Of a stretch of 64,000 nucleotides of DNA, positions 43,800-55,474 are shown piece after piece (the stretch's first letter is position 1; every line of letters begins with the position of its first letter). The DNA is taken from positions 69,111,087-69,175,086 of the forward strand of contig JAVIAB010000073.1 in the NCBI GenBank assembly GCA_032433765.1, given 5' to 3'. The DNA comes from Megaustenia siamemsis. Lineage: Eukaryota; Mollusca; Gastropoda; Stylommatophora; Ariophantidae. The notes beneath the pieces were generated by a model. The model worked only from the letters and a program-made list of their open reading frames with translations, did no database searches and was not told the origin of the DNA. A program made the translations under genes and the position numbers.

Positions 43800-44250
43800 A
43801 AAATCCACATACAGGCTGCAGATAAAACCCACTAATGGACAGCAAATATAATCTACATATAGGCTGCAGATATAACCCCCGAATGGGCAGCAAATATAAT
43901 CTACATATAGGCTGCAGATATAACCCACCGACTGGCACAAATATAATTTATATATAGGCTGCAGATATGACCCACGGAGGGACAGTAAATATAATCTACA
44001 TATAGGCTGCAGATATAACCAACGAATTGACAGCAAGTATGATCTACATATAGGCTGCAGATATAACCCACATTTAGACAACACACAAATCTACAAATAG
44101 ACCACAGCTGACAACAAATAAGTCTATAGAGAGACAACAGATATAATTCACAGATAGATAAGACATATAATTTATAGACAGCAAATAAAGTCCATAAATA
44201 GAAAACAATTGGGATCCACAAATTGACAACAAATATAATCTACATATAAA
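43800..44250. repeat. 48-bp minisatellite, decaying to the right
   Basis: Six fairly regular 48-bp units (ctacatataggctgcagata plus taaccc... and agcaaatataat) to about 44,085, then diverged remnants to 44,250. 48 is 16 codons, which explains open minus-strand frames. Confidence 0.88.
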
Positions 44251-44701
44251 AACATTATCTAAACTACACATCAAGTGTACCGGCGTGGGTGATCATGTTT
44301 CCCCACAATTTTCTATATGAACAATTGTTTGTGAATTATGTAGTTGACTTCCAACCACGTGGAACAGGGAAGCTCATGCGTGTCTCTTCAACTTTCTGTC
44401 ACATTTTCTCTCAGCGTCTATACTCCCTTCTTCCATTAATTATTCCATTTACAGTCGAGTCTGGATAAGTAGAACTCGCAGGGACCTAATGAAATTGTTC
44501 TACTTATCAGAAATTCTACTTATCCAGACTGCACATAATATGTATACACTGCGTGTAGTACTGTACATGGACATTGATTAAAACAAATGTACTGCCTAGG
44601 AAATACCATCACTGCGACTCTTAACATTATCAGCAATGTGGATACAAGAAAGGCAAAAAAGAGAACAGAACATTTTAACCTAATGAAAATTCAGAACTTA
44701 A

Positions 44702-46406
44702 TTAAAGAAAAAGCAAGTAAAAAAGCTTCATAATATCAGGGCTTGAAAGAGGGGCACTGGTAAAAACATCATTATCAATGTTCACAAACTCCTCTGGTTC
44801 AATGTTTAGCTCTTTATACAACCTAGCAAGTAATGGCTCCACTGAAATATCAGTACATGTATCATTACTCTCATTGCTCGTTAATGAACTCTCATTTACT
44901 CGGACATCTACTGCAGGTAAGAAGCCAGCTTGTCTAAAGCAGTTTGCAATAGTTGCAGGCAAAACTCTGTCCCATGAAGATTTTAACATTCAAATAGCAT
45001 CAAGGAGGGTGATCTTGAACCATCAGAACTGAGCTCAGTATCCATATGACCTACAAGTTTTGACAACATTGTAGATTTATAATACACTTTAAGGTTTTTT
45101 GAATTATACCTTGATCACACGGCTGAAGTGTTGATGTGGCATTAGGCGGTAGAAACAAAAGTTCTGTTGCTTTCAGATTATTTATTCTTGTGTGGGCTGA
45201 ACAATTGTCAACAACTAAAAGAACTTTTCTTTGTTTACGGAACATTGAAGAATCAAATTCCTGTAGCCACTCACTGAAAAGGGTGTCCGGTTAGCGCAAT
45301 CGATAGGCGGTTGGCTTACCACGGCAACAGCCGGGGTTCGTACCCTGGCGAGGACACCTGGGTTTTACTAATTCCCTAAAAATTAGTAGGAGCCGCGATA
45401 GCTCAGTGGTTAGTGAACTGGACTACTACGGACAAGGGGTAGGGTTCGATCCCAACCGACGGCTCCGGGTTCACCCAGCCTTAAATGGGTACCGGATTTT
45501 TCTGGGAAAGTAAAAGCAGCACGGGCGTAATACCGACCACATTACCCCAAAAATCATGTGCTGAAGGTCTGTAAAATATAGGGTCACTAACACCATATTT
45601 CCCTATACGCCACTTGGCGTGACGGGGGGTACTTTTTACTCACTGAAAGTTCTGATGTCATCCATGACTTAGAATTGGCTCTGTAGTCCACACACAACTT
45701 TTTCAGACCTTTAAAACATCGAGGACTTTTAAATTTTCCAATCACAAATAATGGCCATTTTTCACTGCCATCCATATTAGTGCACACAACTACTGTTAAT
45801 CTTTCTTTTGATTTTTTACCCCCATGGCACTTTTCATTTGTAAAAGAAAATGTTTGATCAGGTAACAGTCTCCAAAATAAGCTGGTTTCATCAGCATTAA
45901 ACACATCAGCACAATTGTATTTAGCCAATGCAGGTTTAAGCACATCTTCTGTCCATGAATGAGTTGTTGCTTCATCAACTGATTGTCTCTCTCCACACAT
46001 ACTTTTGTATGTTATAGAATGTCGCTTTTTGAAACGATCCAGCCAGCCAGCACTACATTTCCAGTCTGTCTGACCTCCAAGACGTGAAAACTCCTCTGCT
46101 TTTGCCATCATTAATGGCCCATTTATGGGTACATTTGACGACCTTAGCACAGTGAACCATTTTAAAAGAGCAGTGTCTATACAATCATTAGTAGCTGTTC
46201 TAGCACGCTGTCTGTCACTATTGATTTTATTTTCGGAAAACAATAGCGGTCTTTATTTTTTTTAAATGCCCGACAGTGTTGATTTAGGAATGCCATATTC
46301 TCTAGCTATATCTACTTTTTTCTTCCCACTATGTTCGACCACTTCTAATAGCTCAATCTTTCTTTTTTAAAGATACAGAGGTAAGCTTTTTACTGCAAGT
46401 CGCCAT
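44702..46406 (-). pseudogene. Tigger/pogo (CENP-B-like) transposase
   Basis: Starts at ATG 46,406 (MATCSKKLTSVSLKKK). After a one-base shift the first helix-turn-helix follows (IELLEVVEHSGKKKVDIARE, then YGIPKSTLSG). A second shift leads into the CENP-B-type DNA-binding domain (FSRLGGQTDWKCSAGWLDRF, about 46,095-46,035) and the DDE_1 domain. Catalytic positions: NADETS (about 45,900), VVDNCSAH (about 45,210) and LQPCDQGI (about 45,110), the usual D,D,D of this group. A C-terminal part reads TIANCFRQAGF (about 44,950). The SINE unit at 45,280-45,637 cuts the catalytic domain between ELS and EW, and another shift lies near 45,050. Non-functional. Confidence 0.88.
45269..45648 (+). mobile_element. 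Two-headed tRNA SINE unit with single TSD
   Basis: Insert 45,280-45,637 flanked by one 11-bp duplication actcactgaaa (45,269-45,279 and 45,638-45,648) of the Tigger coding sequence. The left part (45,282-45,358) is a 77-nt tRNA-like sequence with a perfect 7-bp acceptor stem (ggtgtcc/ggacacc), A box tagcgcaatcg and a B-box-like ggttcgtaccc. A linker ends aattccctaaaaattagta. From 45,389 a full family A SINE follows (ggagccgcgatagctcagtg) to its 3' end. No duplication separates the two parts, so they probably moved as one dimer. Confidence 0.85.
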
Positions 46407-46823
46407 TGCTGTTATTTAGGAAGTTATCGTAGGTGCGGGATTTCACGTTGTTTTCCGGGGTGAATAAAATTAATTATTTCACAATTTTTTTTTTTTTTTG
46501 AATTAGTCAAAATGAACAGTTCGACTTAAACATCAACTTTTATATAGACGGTATTAATTTTTAGGTTTGACTTATCCGAAAATTCGGGTTATCCGAGTTC
46601 GACTTAACAGAAGTATTAATACAAAGGTAAAGAAGGAAAATTGCCGGGACTCAGCCAATCAGTTCGGCTTAAGCGAAATTCGTCTTATCCGAGGTCGGCT
46701 TAAGTGGACTCGACTGTATTACTAAAAATGTTTATTTCAGTTGTTCAGATATCAGAACACGTTCAATAGGATCATTTTTTTTTTTTACATTGGCATACAA
46801 TATATATATATTTTTTAAATGGC

Positions 46824-47108
46824 CTTATTTAAAATAAAAGAAAAAAGTAAAGAATCCCGTCACGCCAAGTGGCGTATAAGAAATATGGTGTTAGTGACCA
46901 TACATTTTACAGACCTTCAGCACATGATTTATGGGTAATGTGGTTGGTATTACGCCGCGCCGCTTTACTTTCCCAGCAAAAAAAATCCGGTACCTATTTA
47001 AGGCTGGGTGAACCCGGAAGCCGTCGGTTGGGATCGAACCCTACTGCTTGTCTTTTGTAGTCCAGTTCACTAACCGCTGAGCTATCGCGGCTCCCACTTA
47101 TTTAGAAT
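46824..47108 (-). mobile_element. tRNA-derived SINE (family A), minus strand, with TSD
   Basis: Body 46,836-47,096. The head at the right end reads gagctatcgcggctccca on + strand, and the 3' end at the left is cccgtcacgccaagtggcgt. Target duplications cttatttaaaat (46,824-46,835) and cttatttagaat (47,097-47,108) differ at one base. Confidence 0.9.
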
Positions 47109-47189
47109 GCGTTCGCTAATTTTTTTTTTTTTTTAGCCGTCCACAGTGTAAAACTGTTTCTATGGACTCACAAAATGTTCTTGTTCAAT

Positions 47190-48930
47190 TGTTTAGGATG
47201 TGATGGACATTCCACCCAGAATACACTCAGCAATATACGCAGATGATATGGCGTTATGTGCCCGCGAGGAAAGTATGTCGGTGGCTAGATCCAGGATGCA
47301 AGATGCCCTAGGTGAACTTGAAAAATGGATGAACACCTGGTTCTTACCAATTAACGAAAAAAAAACTATAAATACAATTTTCGGCCTATCAAGAAACACA
47401 CTCTCTGCAAACTTGAAGATAAAAGACCATACACTCCCTATTGACCAAAACCCAACATATCTTGGTGTCACCATGAATCGCAGAATGACTTGCAAAAATC
47501 AGATAGACAGAGCAAGAAAAAAAGCCAAAAAACGAACTAATATTATGAAGAAATTGGCAGGAACGGACTGGGGAGCAGACAGCAATATTTTGAAACTACT
47601 ATACGTAGGAAGAGTCAGACCAGTCCTAGAGTATGGAGTCACAGCCTGGGCTGTGGCTTCCAAATCACACCTTAGCAAATTTAACAGATCACAGAACCAA
47701 GCTGCCCGTATCATCAATGGTGCTATGAAATCTACACCTATCAAGACTCTAGAAACAGTGACAGGTCTACAACCCTTAGATGACATACGGGTCACTAAAG
47801 TATTGCAACAAGTGGAGAAATACAGAAGGCTCCTTAGCCACCCCATGCACAAAAGAATAACTGGTTTCGGAATTGTACGATTAAAGAGGAGCAACTTCGC
47901 TGCAATCCCCAATGAATTAACTACTGGAGACCCAGTACTTTCCCAAACAATATCGAAACTCTTGGGCCCATCTGATATGTCTCCTCATGGGAAACATAAA
48001 ATACCAGAACTTACGGAAAATATAACAGGAATCATGAAAAAAGGAACCAAATCAGACACGGAAAGAAAACACGTAGCAGAAAAACACATACACGATACCT
48101 ACCCACAGGACTCTTGGTCCCACATTTACACAGATGGCTCAGCTACAAATGCCACCAGAAATGGAGAGAGAGGTGTGTTCTTGACGCTGAATAATCAGGA
48201 CGAGATCACCAAGTCAATAGTTACTGGGAAATTCTCAAACAACTTTAAAGCAGAAACTGAGGCCCTCAGAGATGCTGCAAAACTGGCTACTCAACACAAA
48301 AATAACATGCACAATCAATTGGTGATTCTGACTGATGCACTGTCAGTACTATCAGCTCTAAAAAGTCCCAAGAGCAATGAACATGATGACTTGAGAACAA
48401 CCCTGGACCAACTATGCAATAACTTCCAGAGAGTAGTCATTCAGTGGATACCATCACACTGTAATATACACGGGAACGAACGCGCAGACAAATTAGTAAA
48501 ATAGGGAGGGAGATTACCACAAAAGAACCATCCGCTCAGTTATGATGAAGCCAAATCCATCCTCAAAGGTCAGTACTATGAAAATTGGAAACGAGAACAC
48601 CCAAAGCATAACGAGAGGGACGGTTACCACCAACTATCAAGAGGGATCAAGTCATCATACTTCGCCTATGCACTGGCCACAATAGAATGAGAAACCATAT
48701 GTTCACCAAATTCAAAATAGGTACAACCAGCCTATGCCACTGTACACTGGACAATATGGCTACAAAACATGTTTTACAGGATTGCCCCCAGTACACAGAC
48801 CTGAGAAGAGCAATGTGGTACACACCCACCTCCCTGGAAGAGAAACTATATGGGGCAATCGAATCACTTAAACAGACAGCTGACTTCATGAGAGAGTCTG
48901 GAATCCTACTTTGATTGAGTCTTGATCGTA
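47190..48930 (+). pseudogene. LINE with RT tail and RNase H, nearly intact
   Basis: Starts inside RT at IYADDMALCAREES (active site YADD, about 47,233). The thumb (TYLGVTMNRRMTCKNQIDRA), KLLYVGRVRPVLEYGVTAWA and QNQAARIINGAMKSTPIKTL follow. The RNase H domain runs from about 48,120: YTDGSA, E of KAETEALRDAAKL, D of ILTDALSVL, and D of GNERADKL, all catalytic residues present. One stop at 48,502-48,504 and one frameshift near 48,665 break it. The C-terminus (GHNRMRNHMFTKFKIG, then MRESGILL) ends at 48,914. A related C-terminus lies at 52,010-52,670. Type: I/Jockey-like with RNase H. Confidence 0.9.
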
Positions 48931-49075
48931 GAGAGAGGGAGAGAGAGAGAGAGAGAGAGAGTGAGAGAGAGAGAGAGAGTGAGAGAGAGAGAGAGAGAGA
49001 GAGTGAGGGAGTGAGAAAGAGAGAGTGAGAGAGAGAAAGAGAGATTGAGAGAGAGTGAGAGAGAAAGAGAGAAAC
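48930..49075. repeat. (GA)n array
   Basis: GA-rich simple sequence directly after the LINE stop; it may have grown from the LINE tail. Confidence 0.9.
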
Positions 49076-49840
49076 GTTCTCAGGGGGGTATCTGGGCACT
49101 ATGGAGTTGTCCGTTGTGCAATGAAGATGATCTGTTGACTGAACAAAGAATCAACATAAACAACACAATAAGTACAACCCACAGGTGACAGTAAGGAATG
49201 CCTATAACACACAATAACGGATCCGCGTGATTGTAGATGGGTCTGTTAAAGGAGGAATAAAATAGTGGGTGGGGAATGTTTATCGGGTAATTTAAAAACA
49301 ATGAGAAGAGTATTACTCTTCTAAAAACATGTTCAAATGGAACACTCAACCTCAGCGGAAGGTCTGATGTACTTCTTCCGGTGCTACATTCACAGGGTCA
49401 AAGTAATCACAACAAACACAAATAAATATTCTTCTCTACAGACTACAGAACTCTGCTGGAATCAGGTCAAGAGATAAACATACTGAGCATGAAATCAGAG
49501 AAGAGCTACAAAATACCTACCTTGTGTTGGCTTATATGGATTGTGACTATCTCACACCAAAGAAGGAATAACACTAGTCGACAAATTCTCAGAAATACTG
49601 CTGCGCTCACCCGATGACTAAGAGAAATATCATCATTGGATTTTATGAAATATCATCTTTGTCATCATTGGATTCTATCATTTATGAATAATTTTGACAT
49701 GCTGTTTTCAAAATCGTCAAGAAATTCACCAATTCGCACTTGTTTCTGTGATATTAACAAGTTGTACTGTGCTCTTGTGAACATGCTTGCCTCTAGTTCT
49801 CTTGAAAGAACAACTAGTACTTAGACTTCATTAAAACTTG
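49076..49840. other. No recognisable gene
   Basis: Spacer between the GA array and the 12-bp array. No coding similarity seen. Confidence 0.45.
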
Positions 49841-50490
49841 CAGTTATGTGCCCAGTTATGTGCCCAGTTACGTGCCCAGTTATGTGTTCAGTTATATGCT
49901 CAGTTATGTGCCCAGTTACGTGCCCAGTTATGTGCTCAGTTATGTGCCCAGTTATGTGCTCAGTTACGTGCTCAGTTATATGCTCAGTTACGTGCTCAGT
50001 TATGTGCTCAGTTATATGCTCAGTTATGTGCTCAGTTATGTGCTCAATTATATGCTCAGTTACGTGCTCAGTTATGTGCTTAGTTATGTGCTCAGTTACG
50101 TGCTCAGTTATATGCTCAGTTACGTGCCCAGTTATGTGCTCAGTTATGTGCTCAGTTATGTGCTCAGTTATGTGCTAAGTTATGTGCCCAGTTATGTGCT
50201 CAGTTATGTGCTCAGTTATGTGCGCAGTTATGTGCTCAATTACATGCTCAGTTATATGCTCAGTTACGTGCTCAGTTATGTGCTCAGTTATGTGCTCAGT
50301 TACGTGCTCAGTTATATATGCTCAGTTACGTGCTCATTTATGTGCTCAGTTATGTACTCAGTTACGTGCTCAGTTACGAGCTCAGTTACGTGCTCAGTTA
50401 TATGCTCAGTTACGTGCTCATTCATGTGCTCAGTTATGTGCTCAGTTATGTGCCCAGTTATGTGCTCAGTTATGTGCTCAGTTATGTAAT
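49841..50490. repeat. 12-bp minisatellite, about 54 copies
   Basis: Unit cagttatgtgct with variants (cgtg, tatg, ccc). Twelve bases equal four codons, so all three + frames are open for 60-210 codons (reading SYVL, QLCA or VMCS repeats). These are artefacts. Confidence 0.95.
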
Positions 50491-51749
50491 ATTCCCAGAA
50501 AAACAGAATTTAAATTTCGCATGAAATGTTTATTTTAAATGATTAATTGCAACTTTTCCATCATTAATCAGTCTGTTCCACTCCTCTTTCATGCTCACGT
50601 ATGTAATATTCCTAAAATAAAATAAGGAAAAACAAATAAAACTGAATTTAAATTAATTTCGCATGAAATGTTTTTAAAAATGAACACTTACAACTTTCCC
50701 ATCATAATTCAGTGGCTGTTCGACTCCTTTTGTTTCTTGCACGCAGGCAATGAGATGTCCCTTGTCACTGTTCAACAACAATCATCAAGCTTTGAAGGAC
50801 TCCATTTGTCCTGATGTCTCCATGGCAACAATGTCTAGGTGAAATCTCTCACCGCTTCAGTTTGGTGAAAAGAATTCGAGTCGTAAATGCAAGAAATGAA
50901 TCTTCAGCCAGAGACGTGTTGCAGCCAAGCCTAGTGTGTATATATTTCCAAAGTAATTGAAAGACAGAACCGCCCGTCTGCATTGCCAAGTTATGGCCAT
51001 TGCCAATGATGAAAGGGAGGTCTACATCAGAACTTTAGAGGCTTGCTCGTTTAGCACAACTCTCTCCTTTTATGACACGGGATGGATTTCGGTAAATTTT
51101 GGTTTTGAAAATAAACAAAACAAACCACTGGTTAGAATCATGGTTCACTTTGTTTATATCGTCCTGTCTATTATCATTAACAAAGCAGAAGTATAGCCAA
51201 ATACAAATCGAATTTATTAATTGGAAGATCAATAAAAGCCCCGTGGTCTTTATATATAAATATATTGGTCAAATAATATTTTAGAGCAATTTTGTTCTTT
51301 ATATTTTATTTTACTACTCCGTTTCAAGTTTTAATAAGAAATGTTCTTACTTCAGTTTTCCAATTTCCACGAAATTACTAATTTCCATTTGCGTTCACTA
51401 TATAATTGTATGTTATCCAATACCCCTTTTGTCATCAATCTTTTAATCACATACCAGTGTCTGTATGGGGAACACACCAAAATCAAATTCGACAGAAACA
51501 TATTGCACATATCATGTGACATCATGAGCCATTAATTATAGAACTGCAAGAACAAACATGGCGTACTGCTGTTACAATTGATTACTTTCTGGCATGTGGC
51601 CAGCCAACATGGTAGTCTTGTTTGTTCTGTCCCAAATGTAAGAGCTTCTACAATTGCTCAGCAAAAGCAGTAAAACAATAGTGCATTAATTTTGCATTGT
51701 TAAAAAAGCTAAGGGATTTGTAAAATTATTATTTTATTGTGTAATGTGC
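50491..51749. other. No recognisable gene
   Basis: AT-rich sequence. Near the left edge the phrase gaatttaaat...ttcgcatgaaatgttt occurs twice (about 50,507 and 50,644), a local duplication of about 137 bp. Nothing else seen. Confidence 0.45.
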
Positions 51750-51765
51750 GTGTGTGTGTGTGTGT

Positions 51766-51798
<33 letters not shown>

Positions 51799-51802
51799 TG
51801 AT
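51748..51802. repeat. (TG)n-(CG)n-(TG)n alternating tract
   Basis: Pure alternating purine-pyrimidine tract with a GC core (gcgcgcgcgcgcg) flanked by TG repeats on both sides. It adjoins the 3' end of the RTE copy at 51,803. Confidence 0.92.
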
Positions 51803-52004
51803 CATTAAGTACCATGCCTGCTGGCGTAGGTGATCATGTCTATCCACAACTTTCGATCTCTACAGCTATTTATCATTTCTGTTGTTGGCCTTCTGCCAAC
51901 CCATTCTCTTAAGCTGTCTGGTATATTTTCTCTTTGCTTTCCACTATCTCTTCGTCTCTCAATTTTCCAAGTTGCCACAATATATTCCAGCTGTTCCCCT
52001 CTCA
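51803..52004 (-). pseudogene. RTE LINE (subfamily B2) 3' fragment
   Basis: Minus strand reading MRGEQLEYIVATWKIERRRD, DSLREWVGRRPTTEMINSCR and MITYASRHGT, then a stop. Only the last 200 bp of the element are present. Confidence 0.85.
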
Positions 52005-52670
52005 TTACACCAGCCAGACACAAGTACAACTTACGAGGAATCAAAGAGTTTTGTCAGGAACAAATACATAAGCAAACTGAATACAGAACGCCAAGGCTGC
52101 CAGAAAAATGATGCCTACCACCAGCTCTGTAGAAAAATACAACTAATAATTTTTAGACTCCAAACAGGTCACAGCAGACTGAAGTACCATCTTTTCAACA
52201 CCCTAAAGATTAAAACCTCTGATAAATGTAAAATTAAAGAGCCCCGTCACACCAAGTGGCGTATAGGGAATATGGTGTCAGTGACCATAAATTTTACAGA
52301 TCTTCAGCACATGATTTTTGGGGTAATGTGGTCGATATTACGCCCATGCCGCTTTACTTTCCCAGAAAAAATCCGGTACCCATTTAAGGCTGGGTGAACC
52401 CGGAAGCCGTTGATCAGGATCGAACCCGACATCTTATCCTTTCTAGTCCATTTCACTAACTACTCAGCTATCGCGGCTCCCTCTGATGAATGTGGCACTG
52501 GCAAAATGACTGTTGAACATCTGCTGCAATCATGCACAACATATGTTGAACAGAGAAGGATCTTGTGGTCATCACTAGTACCATATAGGGACAAACTGTA
52601 TGGCGATGTCGCCATCTTTGAGCTGATGAATGCTTTCTTCGAACTCATTAATATTGACGCCTAGAGGTGT
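52005..52670 (+). pseudogene. LINE C-terminus (RNase H-type), split by SINE
   Basis: Left half to 52,229: DAYHQLCRKIQLIIFRLQTG, HSRLKYHLFNTLKI. Right half from 52,480: SDECGTGKMTVEHLLQSC (Cys-His cluster), LYGDVAIFELMNAFFELI, stop at about 52,663. This is the same C-terminal layout as the LINE at 47,190-48,914 (GHNRMRNHMF, LYGAIESL) but from a diverged relative. The SINE at 52,230-52,479 interrupts it. Confidence 0.8.
52216..52493 (-). mobile_element. tRNA-derived SINE (family A), minus strand, with TSD
   Basis: Body 52,230-52,479. Head at the right (cagctatcgcggctcc) and 3' end at the left (gccccgtcacaccaagtggc). Target duplications cctctgataaatgt (52,216-52,229) and cctctgatgaatgt (52,480-52,493) differ at one base. 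Confidence 0.9.
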
Positions 52671-53130
52671 ACACAGAAGAAGATGTTAGACTTACCGGTG
52701 ATGGAAGAAAAGATATAGTGACTGCCACCTGCCACGCCTCTGTTGTAAGAGGAACCTAAAAGGTTTGGAATGTCGTCTGTGTAGTCAAGTAGGACGTGCA
52801 CGGAGTGACATTATCAATTGAATTGACTTTGGCAAATGCTGTGTGCAATTATGGAACGGATATGGACAATTTCTGATTGCAAAGTAACTGATCCAAGGTT
52901 AGAATGGAATGAAATAGAATAGTTACATTTGGCTTTCTCCATCAATCTTTTATTTTACGATAGAGGGAGAAACAAATGTCATCCTTTAGTTAAACCACTG
53001 TTGTCATGGCAACCATATAGGTGATTGCTGCAATAGCTTTCCTAGCTCTCATACACATTGCAATGTGGACATATGTTGCACGGTTGTAGTAGGTTTGATC
53101 TCCATAGACATGGAAGCCTATCTATGAGTA
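52671..53130. other. No recognisable gene
   Basis: Possible 3' UTR of the LINE remnant, then unassigned spacer. Confidence 0.4.
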
Positions 53131-53755
53131 ATAAAGACAAGTGGAAAAATATTAAAACAGGTAAATGAATTTAAATATCCGGGAATATTGTTAAGCTCAG
53201 ACGGAAGATGTACAACAGAGGTGAGATGCAGAATGGTTCAGGCAAAAGCATTTTTCCAAAAAATGGGAAGATACTATGCAATCCATTTTGACAATAGAAA
53301 CAAGAACAAGAGTTCTTAAATGTTATGTAGAGTCAGTCTTAACATATGGATGTGGATCATGGACAGTAGGACAACATACAAAATAATCACTGGGGACTAA
53401 AAATGTGGTTTTAGAGAAGAATGTTGAGAATACCATGGACAGCTAAGAAGAGTAATGAAAACATTATGAAAGAAGCCAAAGCAAAAAGAGAGCTAAATTC
53501 CAACATTAGGAAGAAACGATCATAATTTTTGACCATGTTATGAGAAGGGAACAGCTGGAATATATTGTAACAACTGGAAAAATCGAGGGACGAAGAGATA
53601 AAGGGATGCAAATAGAAAAGATACCAGACAGTTTAAGAGAATGGTTTGGCAGAAGATCAACACCAGAAGTGATAAATAACTGTCAAGATCGAAAGTCGTG
53701 TAGAGACAGGGTCACCTATGACAACAGCACAGTACAAGATGATGAGTGTGATAAA
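53131..53755 (+). pseudogene. RTE LINE (subfamily B2), 5'-truncated
   Basis: Starts at the thumb (QVNEFKYPGILLSSDGRCTT), then VLTYGCGSWTVG, RRMLRIPWTAKKSNENIMKE, VMRREQLEYIVTTGKIEGRR, DSLREWFGRRSTPEVINN and a diverged end near 53,745. Stops near 53,385 and several indels. Very similar to the 7,829 copy. Confidence 0.87.
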
Positions 53756-54569
53756 ATATTAGCCCTCCTTTGCCTCCTCTATATATCCGCCGATGACAGT
53801 CATATCAGTCAGTAACCAATAGTCCTGCTTTAAAAATTTCTTAATTCAGTTTGTCCCCTGTCGGTGTGATATTACGAGCCGAGGCCTGACGACACGTGTC
53901 ACAAAAGCCTAGAATGCAACTCGATTTGCCGTCGTGGACACACATGAACCCTCTTCACTTATCCTTTGTTTCTCGATTAGGCAACCTATGAAACACGTTG
54001 CCACGTCCATGTCTGGGACAAGTTGCTACAATAAATCATCCTATATGTTGGCCACATTTATGAGCACAATTAACTACGCTTGGAGACCACTAGTATTTGA
54101 CCTTTCATCACCCTCTGGCCGTCATATTTTGTCCAAAGTCAAGGTGATTGTTAATACAACGGTTCTCGCTTTGAAAGCGCACCAAACAATTATTCCCGTT
54201 CTGTTACATACTCCTTGCCCTAGGACTATCATAACTCGGGTAAAATTGCGATGTTTTTCTGATAACAAGAAGGTCTAAGCGCGACACACAAACACAGTAG
54301 CACCAGCGAAGCAACTAGGGCGATTTAGGGAAACAAGCTTTCATTATTGTAGAAAATGATTATACTAATTTGTGTGTGTTTTTTTTATTTGGGTTGGGAC
54401 AGCTAAGTTCTGCTGATTCTTATAGGTCTTCAATTACCAACGATTCTTTTACGCGCTGGGCATGAGAACAGTAGGAGAAGGCTCTATATCCAATTTTCCT
54501 GTGGATGTTTGTGAAAAACGATTGCTAAAATTTGGTGAGATTCAGGTAGCTTCTGATTTTGAGTCGAAC
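53756..54569. other. No recognisable gene
   Basis: Spacer. An open frame of about 114 codons at 53,934-54,278 matches no family I know. Confidence 0.4.
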
Positions 54570-54791
54570 ACCATAGCTACAATCACCCAGCCTTAAATGG
54601 GTACTGGATTTTTTTTCTGGGAAAGTAAAGCGGCACGGGCGTAATACTGACCACATTACCCCAAAAATCATGTGCTGAAGGTCTTTAAAATGTATGGTCA
54701 CTAACACCATATTCCCTATACGTCACTTGGTGTGACGGGGGGGGGGGGGGGGGGGGGGGCTCTTTACTTTATTTACTTACCATAGCTACAA
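54570..54791 (+). mobile_element. 5'-truncated SINE (family A) with 13-bp TSD and G23 tract
   Basis: Body 54,583-54,778, lacking the tRNA head (starts at the acccagccttaaatgggtac module). The G stretch after gtgac, about five bases in other copies, is 23 G long (54,737-54,759). Perfect duplications accatagctacaa at 54,570-54,582 and 54,779-54,791. Confidence 0.92.
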
Positions 54792-55024
54792 CACTAGGAC
54801 AACTATAGAAGCCTGGATCACGGACTTTAAACGGGACATTGAGATGGTTGTTCGTGTCATACACAGCGAATTATGTGTTCTGATGAGTGATGTCTATTTT
54901 CTATTTACATTCTTAATTAGTGTTGGTTTTGTTGAAATTGTGCTATAGTATTAAATTTAATATAAAAAGAAATCAATGTCCATTGTAGCTTAATAGGTAA
55001 TTAATTTAACGCTATTACCCTTAC
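54792..55024. other. No recognisable gene
   Basis: Spacer up to the mariner-like element. Confidence 0.4.
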
Positions 55025-55474
55025 TATAGCTCGTTTCAAATCACTTGCCCAACTTCAAACGCTATTACTCAGTAACCGTTTGTTAAAAACTGTTGAAATT
55101 TTCCAAATGTTATTAAAATGCAAAGACCCTTTAAATGTATATTTAACAAATATCTTGCAGCTGCAGTTTTCTTAAAGCGGCGATATTTCTTTGATGTTTG
55201 TCAAATTGTAAATTGTGAACCCCTAAATAATAGAAATTACCGTAGTTGCTGGTCTATGATTAATTTTCACTAGGTAAAGGCGTGGCCGTAATGGGGAAAT
55301 AACCTAATAAGACAAAACACCAGGAGAATTATTGTCTGCTCAGTTCGAGGACGGACGATAATATCAAGGTATACCTGTATGTCCAATTTTCATAATTGTG
55401 TGGTCCTGAAAAGGACCGTTTGTTGAACTAATTTAAGGTAATATAGGGGCCAACATTGTGGGGGCTATATACTT

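Larger units (their letters stand above)
44450..46718 (-). mobile_element. Tigger/pogo element, TA-flanked, complete but broken
   Basis: The element is 44,452-46,716. Left end cagtcgagtctggataagta; right end, read inward, CAGTCGAGTCCACTTAAGCC. The first 10 bases are identical and the rest is similar. TA stands on each side (44,450-44,451 and 46,717-46,718). Subterminal DNA carries several variants of a gttcgacttatccg-like word (right side at about 46,519, 46,565-46,610 and 46,660-46,700; left side at about 44,495-44,525). These are possible transposase-binding repeats. A SINE unit interrupts the transposase. Confidence 0.9.

Noticed and set aside
45282..45358. A functional tRNA gene with a perfect acceptor stem
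   Set aside because: It lies within target duplications and is joined to a SINE; the T-arm does not fold in the standard 5-bp/7-nt form. Pseudo-tRNA SINE head preferred.
49838..50538. Cys/Val/Tyr-rich frames up to 213 codons, membrane-like
   Set aside because: Produced by the 12-bp array (four codons per unit) in all three frames.
53934..54278. 114-codon frame
   Set aside because: No recognisable domain, no splice or start context, and flanked by transposon remnants.
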